Shown piece after piece: positions 1 to 10,469 of a DNA stretch of 64,000 nt. Both the position numbers and the translations under genes were made by a program. Within the stretch, counting starts at the first letter, position 1. Each line of letters opens with the position of its first letter. The notes beneath the pieces were generated by a model. That model was not told the DNA's origin, ran no database searches, and saw nothing but the letters and a program-made list of their open reading frames with translations. This DNA is from Schistocerca nitens (lineage: Eukaryota > Arthropoda > Insecta > Orthoptera > Acrididae): positions 349,847,234-349,911,233 of the forward strand of contig NC_064622.1 of the NCBI RefSeq assembly GCF_023898315.1, in the 5' to 3' direction.

Positions 1-298
1 AGAACGTGATGCCAATCCTGAGCGATCCATTCGGCATCTTGTGGGCCCATCTGTACCGCGCTGCATGGTGACGTGCTTGCAAAGATGGACATCGCCATGG
101 ACATCGGGAGTGAAGTTGCGCATTATGCAGCCTATTGCGCACACTATGAGTCGTAACACGACGTCCTGTGGCTGCACGACGAACAACATCGCTTTGGTTG
201 ACTCCGAGACGCCTGGACACTTTCCTTGTTGAGAGCCCTTCCTGGCACAAATTAACAATGAGGACGTGATCGAATCGTGGTATTGACCGTCTAGGCAT
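1..298 (-). pseudogene. Tc1-like transposase N-terminus, broken
   Basis: The start codon at 298-296 opens a basic N-terminus (MPRRSIPRFD) followed by a helix-turn-helix-like stretch (EGLSTRKVSRRLGVNQSDVV). After a deletion the homology resumes in the second HTH (SVRNRLHNAQL) and reaches the segment preceding the DDE core (HHAARYRWAH). Transposases of this family cut and paste at TA dinucleotides. The catalytic DDE residues would lie outside the window. The internal deletion and frame changes make this a pseudogene. Confidence 0.7.
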
Positions 299-537
299 GA
301 CTCAACTACAGACATCAACCATGTACCTCCTTCCTGGTGGAATGACTGGAGCTGATCGGCTGTTGGACCCCCTCCTTCTAATAGGCGCTGCTCATGTATG
401 GTTGTTTACATCTTTGGGCAGGTTTAGTGACATCTCTGAACAGTCAAAGGGACTGTCTCTGTGATACAATATCCACAGTCAACGTTTATCTTCAGGAGTT
501 CTGGGAACCGGAGTAATGCAAAACTTTTTTTGATGTG
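1..537 (-). mobile_element. Tc1/mariner-like DNA transposon, partial (5' half, internally deleted)
   Basis: The element reads right to left: a terminal region near 537 (T-rich stretch ending in gatgtg), an untranslated leader, then the start of a transposase that leaves the window at base 1. Only one end is visible. The stretch around 178-185 joins the helix-turn-helix segment directly to the segment before the first catalytic Asp, so the middle of the DNA-binding region is deleted. The element is therefore non-autonomous. It closely resembles a high-copy Schistocerca Tc1 family as I remember it; that is recall. Confidence 0.75.
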
Positions 538-1487
538 TGCAGATTCTTTCGCAGAAAGGAAAGCACCCCTGATAAAGCTGTAGCTAGATTAGAGGGAAAA
601 ATATGCTGGGACCTAAGGATTGAAGAAATGTGTACTGTGTTGCTTGTCTCTTGCCTTTATTGGTTTTATGTTTCCTATGTTTAATTTTACGTCACGTAAA
701 AGTGAAAGTTATTAGCTAATAGACAATAAAGAGTGCAGATTTTCTGAAGAATTCTTATTCTTCCGGTCACAAATAATCTCACCCAGAATTAACTGTGAGT
801 TTTTTAAGGGGTAAGATGTCAAATCGGCCGACTGGAAGCAAGAGAGGTGCCACAGGACATTTTAATTTCCACTGTCCTTAATATGGATTGGATGGCTTCA
901 ATTACAAAATATTTCACGTTTGAATTTCACAGAGTGAAATATAGTGATATGAGATTGAAGAATATTGTGTGTAGAGGTGTCGTATTGCACTTTTAAGACT
1001 GAATAACATTCTTATATTTCCAGGAAAACGTGCTCTAGAAAACGATCACATTTTTGAACAATCGGTTTTTTTTTTTTTAGATTTTTGACGTCCTATATCA
1101 CACGCTCGATGGGAGGGGGATGGTGGCGCCGCTGCCAAATTTTTGCCCCGGTTCGTAAATATCGTAGATCCAAGGCTGCTATTTATCGAGCACAGGAAGA
1201 ATGTTTAAATGTCTCAACGTGCACTTTAATCAATCATATCTAGTTCTCGCGATCCCTATAGAGGTGATTCAGAGGGGATTTAGTATATTCGTAGCTTCAT
1301 CATTTAAAGCAAGTTCTTGAAATTTTGTAACTAGGCTTCTCAAGTTAATTTGTATCTATTTTCAAGTCTCTGGCAGCTCTGTTCCTTTAGCATTCCCATA
1401 ACACTCTCCCTGGGTCAAACAAACCACTGTCCAGAATAATTTTTTCTGTGCTGGCTTAAGCTGTCACCAGCACACCGGTTGGCAAAA
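538..1487. other. No recognised gene
   Basis: AT-rich sequence with an oligo-T run near 1069-1078. I see no coding homology, terminal repeats or tandem repeats here. It may include decayed LTR or leader sequence of the adjacent gypsy fragment, but no TG...CA boundary could be placed. Confidence 0.5.
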
Positions 1488-1627
1488 ATGGCGACATAAT
1501 GACGCAGAAGAGGAATGCCTCGAATACGTGACTCAGTTCCAAGCACATTGCCAAGTTCATCATGTTCAAGGTACGGCCAAGCTACAATACTTTCTTTCGA
1601 TTGTGGGGTCCCCAGTGTTCAGGTTAA

Positions 1628-1690
1628 TACCCTCTGCCAGGCACTTAAATGTGATTTTCAGAGTATCCATGTAGATGTAGCTGTAGAAGA
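1628..1690 (+). repeat. 3' tail of a CR1/jockey-like LINE inserted in gag
   Basis: About 60 bases starting at accctctgcc and running through gagtatccatgtagatgtag match, in the opposite orientation, the 3' end of the LINE fragment at about 41.68-41.75 kb. Only the last bases of the LINE were copied, as expected for severe 5' truncation. The gypsy gag frame is lost within this stretch. Confidence 0.6.
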
Positions 1691-1740
1691 CAAAAACTGT
1701 TCCCAACCGCGTGTCCCGACGAACTCGGCTATAAACAAGT

Positions 1741-1921
1741 TCAAAAATGGTTCAGATGGCTCTGAGCACTATGGGACTTAACATCTGAGGTCATCAGTCC
1801 CCTAGAACTTAGAACTACTTAAACCTAACTAACCTAAGGAGGCAGGATTCGAACCTGCGACCGTAGCAGTCGCGCGGTTCCGGACTGAAGCGCCTAGAAC
1901 AGCTCGGCCACAGCGGCCGGC
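1741..1921 (-). mobile_element. tRNA-headed SINE (family A), internally deleted copy
   Basis: Read on the minus strand it has a class II tRNA-like head (A box near TGGCCGAGC, B box GGTTCGAATCC), then the family body and a tail ending in the complement of aaaatggttc. About 20 bases between head and body (the acatcacacacatccatgcc part of other copies) are missing. It is flanked by imperfect 10-bp duplications, ataaacaagt at 1731-1740 and attaacaagt at 1922-1931, so it inserted into the gypsy gag by retroposition. Confidence 0.88.
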
Positions 1922-2264
1922 ATTAACAAGTAATCTCTGCATTAACTCTATATTATGACCAGCAAGTCCAAGTAGCTGCAGCTCGATATAAGTTTTTTCG
2001 CTTGCAGAAAAGGCCGGAACAAGACGTACTGTCAGTAGTACACAGAATTAACGGGCATGACAAGAACGTGTAAATTTAAGTGTAGTTTTGGCAACTTTTA
2101 CAGTGATTTAATGATTAGGAATGCAATAACATTCAATTTCCCAGATAGCAGAATACGGGAACAGATCTTAAAGTACTCAGAGCCATCATTTCCCCAAGTA
2201 TTGCAAATCTTAGAGCAATGTGATTCAATACCATAGCGGCAGATAAGTGTGACCAGGCCCCGAT

Positions 2265-3117
2265 ATGTCGCGTCGATTCGCCCCTTGTTCGCGACCGCCC
2301 AAGCAGCCCCAACAACGAGTTCGTACACAGCCCTGCGGACAGTCACGTAGACACGTAAACAGGCCTGTGATTTTAGTAAAGTCTTACCCTAGATGTTTTG
2401 TTCACCATAAGAGACAGGATTGCCCATCACATAACGCAGCTTGTTACACTTGTGGAAAACAAGGCAACGTCCATGCAGTTTGTTTTCAACGGCACAAAAA
2501 CTCCAAATTTGCCCACTCCCAGAAAAAACAGGCTCGTGCACATGCAGTGAACGTTGTCTTTTTCAAACCTACAGCAGGTTCTGACAAAAGTAAGATTAAG
2601 GTTGTGCCTCCTTCTCGCCCTGGTGCTGCGCAACGATGTTCTAACAAACTATTTGTCTCATTGCGAATTGCTGGACCTTGTGTGAACTCTCAGTTAGACA
2701 CAGGTGCCCCAGTAACCTTGCTTAATTGTGGCACGTACGAACAATTAGGCTCACAACGCCATTCTAAATCTAGCAAGCACTTCACTGCTTACAATGGACA
2801 GGAAATTCCAGTACTTCAACAGTGTAGTTTGTCTGTCACTTACAAATCTCACACCAGGAAAGTGAATTTTACTGTGTTAAATTCAAGAGAGAATGGGAAC
2901 ATATTCGGTTTAGATTCCTTTGATTTGTGGAGCATCCAAGACAATGTACTTTTGGTATCGGCTTTTGCACCAAAATACAGTCTCGCTAACTTGCTTACAC
3001 TATTTCCTGAACTATTTTCAGAACGAATGGGAAAATTTAATAACTTTGTAGCGCAAGTTACAATGAAAGACAATGCACAGCCTAAGTTTCTCCGGGCCTG
3101 CCCGTTCCAATTGTTTT
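2265..3117 (+). pseudogene. Gypsy gag zinc knuckles + aspartic protease + RT start
   Basis: This frame carries Gag zinc knuckles near residues 55-75; in the second (CYTCGKQGNVHAVC) the expected His is Asn with a His two positions on, so zinc binding is probably damaged. An aspartic protease with active-site motif QLDTGAPVTLL follows near residue 145. The region before RT (LFPELFSERMGKFNNFV) comes next, and a frameshift or stop follows at 3117. RT homology continues in another frame to about 3245 (ASPLVLLPTPSGRIRICVD). None of the RT catalytic Asp motifs is present. Confidence 0.8.
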
Positions 3118-3254
3118 AAGAGACAAAGTAGCCAGTGACAAAAGTTGCAAGGTAATGGTGTAATTGCTCCCATTGATGCTAGTCAGTGGGCAAGTCCTCT
3201 CGTTTTGTTGCCTACGCCTTCTGGTCGCATTCGCATTTGTGTTGACTCAATTTT

Positions 3255-3725
3255 ACATTTCAGAACATTTAAAGTATGTACAGCAAGGATTCCATTTGCC
3301 TGGGGCACAACCGAAGTTATTTCCACATCTCTCGATGACTCTCCATCCGAGGTAACGTGCTGCGTCCTCCATACCAAGAAATTCTCAATCCAGTCACAAA
3401 TTTGCTTGATATCCCATACAACTGCATTTTCTATAATAATTGTAGGCATGGTCATGAGTCAATAGCTTTGTGAAAATCAAGAAATATTGCATTTACCTAA
3501 CTTTCTTGATCTATAGCCTTCACGTTGTCAAGTGAGAAAAGTGCGTTGGATCACGTGAACGATGTGTCCACAGTTCATTCTGGTTGGCATGATGGGTGAA
3601 ATTCTGCTCGAGATATCATTATGTTTCAGCTCGGAATACATTATAAGATTCTACAACAAATCGATGACAAGGATACTGAGCAGTAATTTTGTGGATCACT
3701 TGTACTAACCTTCTTGTACACAGCT
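3255..3725 (-). pseudogene. CR1/jockey-like non-LTR reverse transcriptase fragment
   Basis: On the minus strand, broken frames give recognisable RT blocks in order. First comes NYCSVSLSSICCRIL, the 'RPISLTSVICKILE' region. Next is AIFLDFHKAID, catalytic motif A with its Asp. Then WIENFLVWRTQHV with GESSRDVEITSVVPQ, the block leading to motif B. Stops and frameshifts interrupt it, and the YADD block is absent. It abuts the truncated gypsy RT at about 3250, a junction between two unrelated RT fragments in opposite orientation. Confidence 0.7.
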
Positions 3726-4221
3726 ACGAGCTGTGCTTTTTCCTTTGACCTGTGCTTTTTCCCAACAACTGGGCATGGTTTATTCTTCAAGGGACCTACG
3801 ACAGACTACAGTCAGGAAAAGGGCTAACTCAGCGAACATGGAGGTTGGGGGCTTGCCTGCTCTGTAATGCAGAACAGGTGGCGATCTGTGGTACATCTGA
3901 TGATAATCCAAGGACAGAAAAAAATGTAGAGTAACGACATTTTGGGAATACATTTGTCTAAGTAACATATTTAAGTGATTAACACTGCAAAATCACAGGT
4001 TAATGTAAGCATGAGATAAATGCTGGTACATTAATAATAGGTGTAACCACAAGAATGTTGAATACAAGCATGCGAGGTGCACTCTTTGTGTTTTACAGTT
4101 ACCAAATGTCAATTTCTGGGACAGAGTTCAATATCTGTCGTACCTGATCGATCTATACAGGGACAGTTAATCCTGTCTTCTGGTGCATTTTGTTAGTGCA
4201 GATTGCATACAGTCAGGGGCA
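3726..4221. other. No recognised gene
   Basis: Only short frames without homology that I recognise, and no repeat partner elsewhere in the window. It ends where the dispersed repeat at 4222 begins. Confidence 0.45.
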
Positions 4222-4638
4222 AACTTGATTGATATGTGACACTCTCCCACACCCCTTAATCTATTATTCTGTTAACTGATTTATGACCTCATGGGGTTGA
4301 TTTATGACTCCCCGGGGATAATCTGTCCTTCTGAGAAAGCCCCTCCACCCCAACCCAACCCCCACCTCACCCATCCCCCCTGGGAAACCCCCTCACTGAT
4401 GTAACCACACCTTTGATAACAAATTAATTCACTAATTAATTAAATTGATAAATTTACTACCCTCCCCCTCCTGAGAAATTTATCTACCCTTCCCTTCCAC
4501 CCCTCCACTGTCCCCTCCCCTCCACCACCTGCAAATTGGCAGGAAAAGGAGTCAGTCTGTGCTGAAGAGGAAGGATCTCACAACAGGAAATTCATATCAG
4601 TGCCAACTACATAGCAAAGGATATATATTGTTTATTTA
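4222..4638 (+). repeat. Unclassified dispersed repeat 'R1', left part
   Basis: From acttgattgat onward this stretch aligns with the reverse complement of about 19676-19240. It keeps landmarks such as gttgatttatgact, ggggataa, the attaattaattaa block and the segment around gactcagtct/ggatctcac. It is interrupted at 4638 by the RTE LINE and resumes at 8353. I see no coding capacity; the family is not one I can name. Confidence 0.8.
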
Positions 4639-4988
4639 CCATGGGCCTTGCCGTTGGTGGGGTCGCTTGCGTGCCTCAATGACACAGATAGCCATACCAT
4701 AGATGCAACCACAATAGAGGGGTATCTATTGACACGCCAGACAAATGTGTGGTTCGTGAAGAGAGGCAGCAGCCTTTTCAGGAGTTGCAGGGCCACAGTC
4801 TGAATGGTTGACTGATCTGGCCTTGTAACACTAACCAAAGCGGCCTTGCTGTGCTGGTACTGCGAATGGCAGAAAGCAAGGGGAAACTACAACTGTAAGT
4901 TTTCCCGATGCCATGCAGCTTTACTGTATGGGTAAATGATGATGGCGTCCTCTTGGGTAAAATATTCCGGAGGTAAAATGACCCCCAT

Positions 4989-7632
4989 TTGGATCTCCAG
5001 GCGAGGACTTCTCAGGAGGACGTCATTACCAGGAGAAAGACAACTGGCTTTCTACGGATTGAAGTGTGGAACGTCAGATCCCTTAATCGGGCAAGTAGGT
5101 TAGAAAATTTAAAAAGGGAAATGGATGGGTTAAAGTTAGATATAGTGGGAATTAGTGAAGTTCGGTGGCAGGAGGAACAAGACTCCTGGTCAAGTGAATA
5201 CAGGGTTATAAATACAATATCAAACAGGGGTAATGCAGGAGTAGGTTTAATAATGAATAAAAAAATAGGAGTGCGGGTAAGCTACTACAAACAGCATAGT
5301 GAATGCATTACTGTGTCCAAGATAGACACAAAGCCCACACCTACCACAGTAGTAAAAGTTCGTATGACAACTAGCTCCGCATATGACGGAGATATTTATG
5401 AAATGTATGATGAGAGAAAAGAAATTATTCACATAGTGAAGGGAGACGAAAATTTAATAGTCATGGGTGACTAGAATTAGATAGTAGGAAAAGGAAGAGA
5501 AGGAAACGTAGTAGGTGAATATGGATTGGGGGGAAGAAGTGAAAGAGGAAGCCACCTGGTAGAATTTTGCACAGAGCATAACTTAATCATAGCTAACACT
5601 TGGTTCAAGAATCATGAAAGAAGGTTGTATACATGGAAGAGGCCTGGAGATACTGGAAGGTTTCAGATAGATTATGTAATGGTAAGACAGAGATTTAGAA
5701 ACCAGGTATTAAATTGTAAGACATTTCCAGGGGCAGATTTGGACTCTGACCACAATCTATTGGTTACGAACTGTACATTAAAACTGAAGAAACTGCAAAA
5801 AGGTGGGAATTTAAGAAGATGGGACCTAGATAAACTTAAAGAACCAAAGGTTGTAGACAGTTTCAGGGAGAGCATTAGGGAACGACTGACAGGAATGGGG
5901 GAAAGCAATACAGTGGAAGAAGAACAGGTAGCTTTGAGGGATGAAATAGTGAAGGCAGCAGAGGATCAAGTAGGTAAAAGGCCGAGGTCTAGTAGAAATC
6001 CTTGGGTAACAGAAGATACATTGAATTTAATTGATGAAAGGAGAAAATATAAAAATGCAGTAAATGAAGCAGGCAAAAAGGAATACAAACGTCTCAAAAA
6101 TGAGATCAACAGGAAGTGCAAAATATCTAAGCAGGGATGGCTAGAGGACAAATGTAACGATGTAGAGGCATATCTCACTAGGTGTAAGACAGATACTGCC
6201 TACAGGAAAATTATAGAGACCTTTGGAGAAAAGAGAACGACTTGTATGAATATCAAGAGCTCAGATGGAAACCCAGTTCTAAGCAAAGAAGGGAAAGCAG
6301 AAAGATGGAAGGAGTATGTAGAGGGTCTATACAAGGGCGATGTACTTGAAAACAATATTATGGAAATGGAAGAGGATGTAGATGAAGATGAAATGGGAGA
6401 TATGATACTGCGGGAAGAGTTTGATAGATCACTGAAAGACCTAAGTCGAAACAAGGCCCCGGGAGTAGACAACATTCCATTAGAACTACCAACGGCCTTG
6501 GTAGAGCCAGCCCTGACAAAACTCTTCCATCTGGTGAGCAAGATGTATGAGATAGGCGAAATTCCCTCAGACTTCAAGAAGAATATAATAATTCCAATCC
6601 CAAAGAAAGCAGGTGTTGACAGGTGTGAAAATTACGGAACTATCAGTTCAATAAGTCATGGCTGTGGAATACTAATGCAAATTCTTTACAGGCAAGTGGA
6701 AAAACTGGTAGAAGCCGATCTCGGGGAAGATCAGTTTGGATTCTGTAGAAATGTTGGAACACGTGAGGCAATACTGAACCTACGACTTATCTTAGAAGAA
6801 AGATTAAGGAAAGGCAAACCTACGTTTCTAGCGTTTGTAGACTTAGAGAAAGCTTCTGACAATGTTGACTCGGATAGTCTCTTTCAAATTCTGAAGGTGG
6901 CAGGGGTAAAATACAGGGAGCGAAAGGCTATTTACACTTTGTGCAGAAACCACATGGCAGTTATAAGAGTCGAGGGGCATGGAACGGAAGCAGTGGTTGG
7001 GAAGGGAGTGAGACAGATTGTAGCCTATCCCCAATGTTATTCAATCTGTATATTGACCAAGCAGTAAAGGAAACAAAAGAAAAATTCGGTGTAGGAATTA
7101 AAATACATGGAGAAGAAATAAAAACTTTGAGGTTCGCCGATGACATTGTAATTCTGTCAGAGACAGCAAAGGACCTGGAAGAGCAGTTGAACGGAATGGA
7201 CAGTGCCTTGAAAGGACGATATAAGATGATGAACATCAATAAAAGCAAAACAAAGATAATGGAATGCAGTCGAATTAAGTCAGGTGATGCTGAGGGAATT
7301 AGATTAGGTAATGAGACACTTAAAGTAGTAAATGAGTTTTGCTGTTTGGGAAGCAAAAAACTGATGATGGTCGAAGTAGAGAGGATGTAAAATATAGACT
7401 GGCAACGGCAAGGAAAGCGTTTCTGAAGAAGAAAAATTTGTTATCATCGAGTATAGATTTAAATGTCAGGAAGTCGTTTCTGAAACTATTTGTATGGAGT
7501 GTAGCCATGTATGGAAGTGAAACGTGGACGATAAATAGTTCGGACAAGAAGAGAATAGAAGCTTTCGAAATGTGGTGCTCCAGAAGAATGCTGAAAATTA
7601 GATGGGTAGATCACATTACTAATGAGGGGTAT
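4989..7632 (+). pseudogene. RTE LINE endonuclease-reverse transcriptase, broken
   Basis: An apurinic-type endonuclease domain comes first: EVWNVRSLNRA, the catalytic Glu in IVGISEVRW, NLIVMGD, then SDHNLLV near 5750. RT follows, with FVDLEKASDNVDS (motif A) near 6840, VRQ (motif B start) near 7015 and RFADDIVILSE (catalytic pair) near 7130. The C-terminal SETWTINSSDKKRIEAFEMW block lies near 7520. A stop follows MGD at 5472 and frameshifts lie near 7015 and 7350. The enzyme normally nicks DNA and primes cDNA synthesis at the nick. This copy cannot make a complete protein. Confidence 0.85.
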
Positions 7633-7634
7633 TG

Positions 7635-7818
7635 GCTCTGAGCACTATGCGACTTAACTACTGAGGTCATCAGTCGCCTAGAACTTAGAACTAATTAAAC
7701 CTAACTAACCTAAGGACATCACACGCATCCATGCCCGAGGCAGGATTCGAACCTGCGACCGTAGCGGTCGCTCGGTTCCAGACTGTAGCGCCTAGAACCG
7801 CACGGCCACTCCGGCCGG
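7635..7818 (-). mobile_element. SINE family A, GCGACT/AGTCGC subfamily, inserted in the RTE LINE
   Basis: A full-length head and body in minus orientation, flanked by a perfect 16-bp duplication (ctaatgaggggtattg at 7619-7634 and 7819-7834) that splits the LINE's C-terminal coding block. The body hairpin carries a double change relative to most copies: gcgact at 7649-7654 pairing with agtcgc at 7672-7677. The insertion postdates the LINE. Confidence 0.93.
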
Positions 7819-8067
7819 CTAATGAGGGGTATTGAATAGAATTGGGGAGAAGAGAAATTTGTGAGAGAACTTGACTAGAAAAAGGGATCGGTTGGTAGGT
7901 ATGTTCCGAGGTATCAAGGGATCGCCAATTTAGTATTGGAGGGCAGGGTGGTGGGTAGAAAAGGTAGAGGGAGACCAGGAGATGAATATACTAAGCAGAT
8001 TCAGAAGGTCGTAGATTGCAGTAGGTACTGGGAGATGAAGCAGCTTGCACAGGATACAGTAGCATGG

Positions 8068-8299
8068 TTCAAATGGCTCTAAGCACTACGGGACTTAACA
8101 TAGTTATGTCTCATAAGATTTCACACACATTTGAACGATTGAACTTAACATCTGAGTTCATCAGTCCCCTAGACTTAGAACTACTCAAACCTAAATTACC
8201 TAAGGACATCACACACATCCGTGCCTGAGGCAGCACTCGAACCTGTAACTGTAGCAGCCGCGTGGTTCTGGAGTGAAACTCCTTGAACCCTGGACCACT
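8068..8299 (-). mobile_element. SINE family A with an extra ~50-bp internal segment
   Basis: A minus-orientation SINE in the LINE's last exon-like segment, flanked by agcatgg (8061-8067) and aacatgg (8300-8306). Between the two halves of the body hairpin it contains an extra segment with cataagatttcacacacatttgaac-like sequence, which resembles the tail of another local SINE type. The copy is therefore chimeric or has suffered an insertion. Confidence 0.8.
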
Positions 8300-8352
8300 A
8301 ACATGGAGAGCTGCATCAAACCAGCCTCTGGACTGATCACCACAACAACAAC

Positions 8353-8600
8353 ATTTATAAAATTCAGTTTGCAGGTGTTGGATCTGTCTTTTATTTTGAG
8401 CGAAAATCTCACCATTCTGTGCTGTTTTGGAAGACGCAGGTCTTGTAAAATACACCAAATAGAAGTAATTTAAAAGATCGCGTTTTTGTCCAATCGTGCA
8501 AGGAATATCATCACTAAATTACTGTCAACATAACTCACCGCACATAATTACACTGTTAAAAATCTTTGATTGCATCGTCTAACCAACCACAGGGCAATGA
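8353..8600 (+). repeat. Unclassified dispersed repeat 'R1', right part
   Basis: This continues the repeat interrupted at 4638. Landmarks taaaattcag, gttggatct, tgctgttttgga, gcaggtct, gtgcaaggaata and aattacactg all occur in the reverse complement of 19240-19035. Homology fades near 8600. Confidence 0.78.
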
Positions 8601-8755
8601 GCCATCCGCTTAGTATATGCCTGTGCATGCAGGTTGGGAGAGAGGCCCATACACCATACTGGTATCCAGACAGAAATTTATGCTAATCCCCAAACAAAGC
8701 ATCAGATGGCTGCAATTCTTTGATATTGATACCTGAAAAATTCCTGTCGAAGCAC

Positions 8756-8760
<5 letters not shown>

Positions 8761-8800
<40 letters not shown>
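8761..8800. repeat. (CT)20 microsatellite
   Basis: Forty uninterrupted bases of CT dinucleotide. Confidence 0.98.
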
Positions 8801-8801
<1 letters not shown>

Positions 8802-9189
8802 AGTGGCCACTTCCTATCATGTGCCAGCACACACAGTCAGTTGTGGCAAGACCGAACTACAAACAAAGCAGCATTTACTTGGGAAACTCTCAAGTCTTCC
8901 GCTGTTAGATACCGGCGCACATGAGAACTCCTTCCAAGGCAAATGCCTGACCAGGTATCTATCCAAAAATGCTGGTGAAGTCAATAAATTGATTAATTAA
9001 TTTCCGGTTTTGTGATCATGATATATGGGATGTAAGGCAGACGCAGTAGCTCACCAGTCTCAGTCACAGTCAGTCTCTGGAAGAAGAAGAGCCATGAAGC
9101 ATCAACAGCAGTCGAGATCATCTGCCTCTCCATCACAGTAGAAGTGTAAAAGTAAGCACTTATTACATGTCTGAGCCTTGCTCACTCCG
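8801..9189. other. No recognised gene
   Basis: Short frames only. One frame contains LLDTGAHENSF, superficially like a retroviral protease, without supporting sequence around it. Confidence 0.45.
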
Positions 9190-10084
9190 AACTATGCGTT
9201 TCCTTGAACTTGGCTGTTTATCTGTGTTTGGTTTCCCGCCGTTGTTGTGGTTATGCCGTGGTTCTTCCTCCTACATGTGACGGCAGCGATGTGTATCGAT
9301 ATTTGCACCGTGTACCATCTTTGGTCTTGTGCATATAGCTCCGGCTTGGGGGTGTACAGGCAGTCAGTCGGTTGGTGCGGACCAGGGAGGATATCTCCGT
9401 GCGGCACAGTCGGCTGGGTCCGCTGGCGGTCCCTGCGCAGTGTTGGAGCATGTGTGGAGCTGTCCGATCGCTACGAGATTCGTGGCTCACTGACCCAGGA
9501 CGTCAAAGTTGAGTGGTGTCTTAAGCACCCAATACACGTGTGTTCATGTTGTGTCGTTCGTTTCGGTGGTTCGCTGTTCGGTAGCTTTTCCTGTGAACAA
9601 CACCGAGTGTTTTTAGTGGTGAGATCGAGCCGCCGTGTGGTGGAATTAACTATATTGGCTCACTACAATTCAAGTGCACCAGCGGAATTTTCTGCTTTGT
9701 GGCCGTTAGTGTTCTGGTTACCTGCCCTGGCTACTGACGTAAATTCAGGCAGCGTTCTTTTTTATTTCAGATTCAAGTGTACCAGCGGAGTTACCTGTGT
9801 ACCTGTTAGTGTTCCGGTTACCTGCCCTGGCCACTAACGTAATTTCAGGCAGTGTCCTTTCCTCACCTGTTGTCACTGTCCAACATGGTGTGTAGTTTTG
9901 ACATCTTAATACATATTTCATTGTGGATAATCACATCTGTAACAGTTTGATCCTTGAGTTTTCATGTACCGATTGGTGACTAGCAAGTCATTTGGTCGGT
10001 TGGTACGTGTCTGTCTTTTTGTTGGGTTACCGACAGATCAATTGTAGTTGGGCCCACCACCTGTCTCACCTAAGTGAACATTAA
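9190..10084 (+). repeat. LTR-like or leader repeat with internal tandem duplication
   Basis: A GC-richer, noncoding-looking block that I associate by memory with gypsy LTR/leader sequence of grasshoppers. A 103-bp unit starting attcaagtg is present twice, at 9668-9770 and 9771-about 9862. Both units share caccagcgg/taccagcgg, ggttacctgccctgg and ttcaggcagcg/ttcaggcagtg. A 196-residue open frame crosses it (9247-9837) but shows no domain and its C-terminal part is created by the duplication. The boundaries are uncertain. Confidence 0.4.
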
Positions 10085-10131
10085 ACGTTTGGTATCAGTG
10101 GTGAAAAACCTACAACTTTAAATGAAAAAAA
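10085..10131 (+). repeat. Short direct repeat, left copy
   Basis: The segment acgtttggtatcagtggtga...actttaaatg recurs at 12741-12800 in the same orientation, with a 12-base insertion there and about 90% identity elsewhere. The pair brackets the integrase-virion gene block of the Polinton, so it may mark an internal duplication or rearrangement. Confidence 0.6.
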
Positions 10132-10469
10132 ACGATATACTTTAAAAAGAGTAAAATTTTCACGCAAAAATCTGGAGATGTGTTGTGAAATATTACAATT
10201 GACCCATGTACACAAGAAAGCAGGATAGCAATGCAGTGCCAAATACAGAGACATTATGTAACCATTATTATTACATGGTCCATACAGCAGTGGTGATGGT
10301 ACTGAGAGCATGAGAGAGTCGCGAGCCAACCTCTTCCGTATATGTACTATAATAGATCGACTATGACTGCTCATGGTATCAGCTGCTGTGGGTAATACCA
10401 TTCATTCGAATGAGGTTTTTTCAATAATCTCTGAGCCTAGAGAGAGAGAGAGTTATCATTGAGTAAGTA

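Larger units (their letters stand above)
1488..3249 (+). mobile_element. Ty3/gypsy retrotransposon fragment (gag, protease, start of RT)
   Basis: Gag-like coding starts near 1508 (EEECLEYVTQFQ), is interrupted by two younger insertions (a LINE tail at about 1628-1690 and a SINE at 1741-1921), and resumes near 1960 with a segment reading RYKFFRLQKRPEQDVLSVV. Zinc knuckles, an aspartic protease and the first part of reverse transcriptase follow, and the fragment stops abruptly near 3249 in the RT N-terminal region. No flanking LTRs were recognised. Several frameshifts and stops occur (near 2065, 2253 and 3117). It resembles the K02A2.6-like gypsy lineage common in arthropods. Confidence 0.8.
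4639..8352 (+). mobile_element. RTE-like LINE, nearly full length, with two SINEs inserted
   Basis: The element starts just after 4638 with a ~350-base leader. It carries an endonuclease-RT coding region from about 4989 and ends in a (caacaa) tail at 8341-8352. It is flanked by the 5-bp duplication attta at 4634-4638 and 8353-8357. The flanking R1 repeat continues seamlessly across it. Subtracting the two SINEs leaves about 3.3 kb, the usual size for RTE elements. The 3' UTR-like segment after 7835 still encodes the family's C-terminal block in broken frames. Confidence 0.85.

Noticed and set aside
8880-8960. LLDTGAHENSF, resembling a retroviral aspartic protease active site
   Set aside because: No flap motif, no Gag or RT nearby, and the frame is short.
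9247-9837. 196-codon open frame on the plus strand
   Set aside because: Lies in an LTR-like repeat, has no domain, and its C-terminal part is produced by a tandem duplication; a retained-by-chance frame is more likely.
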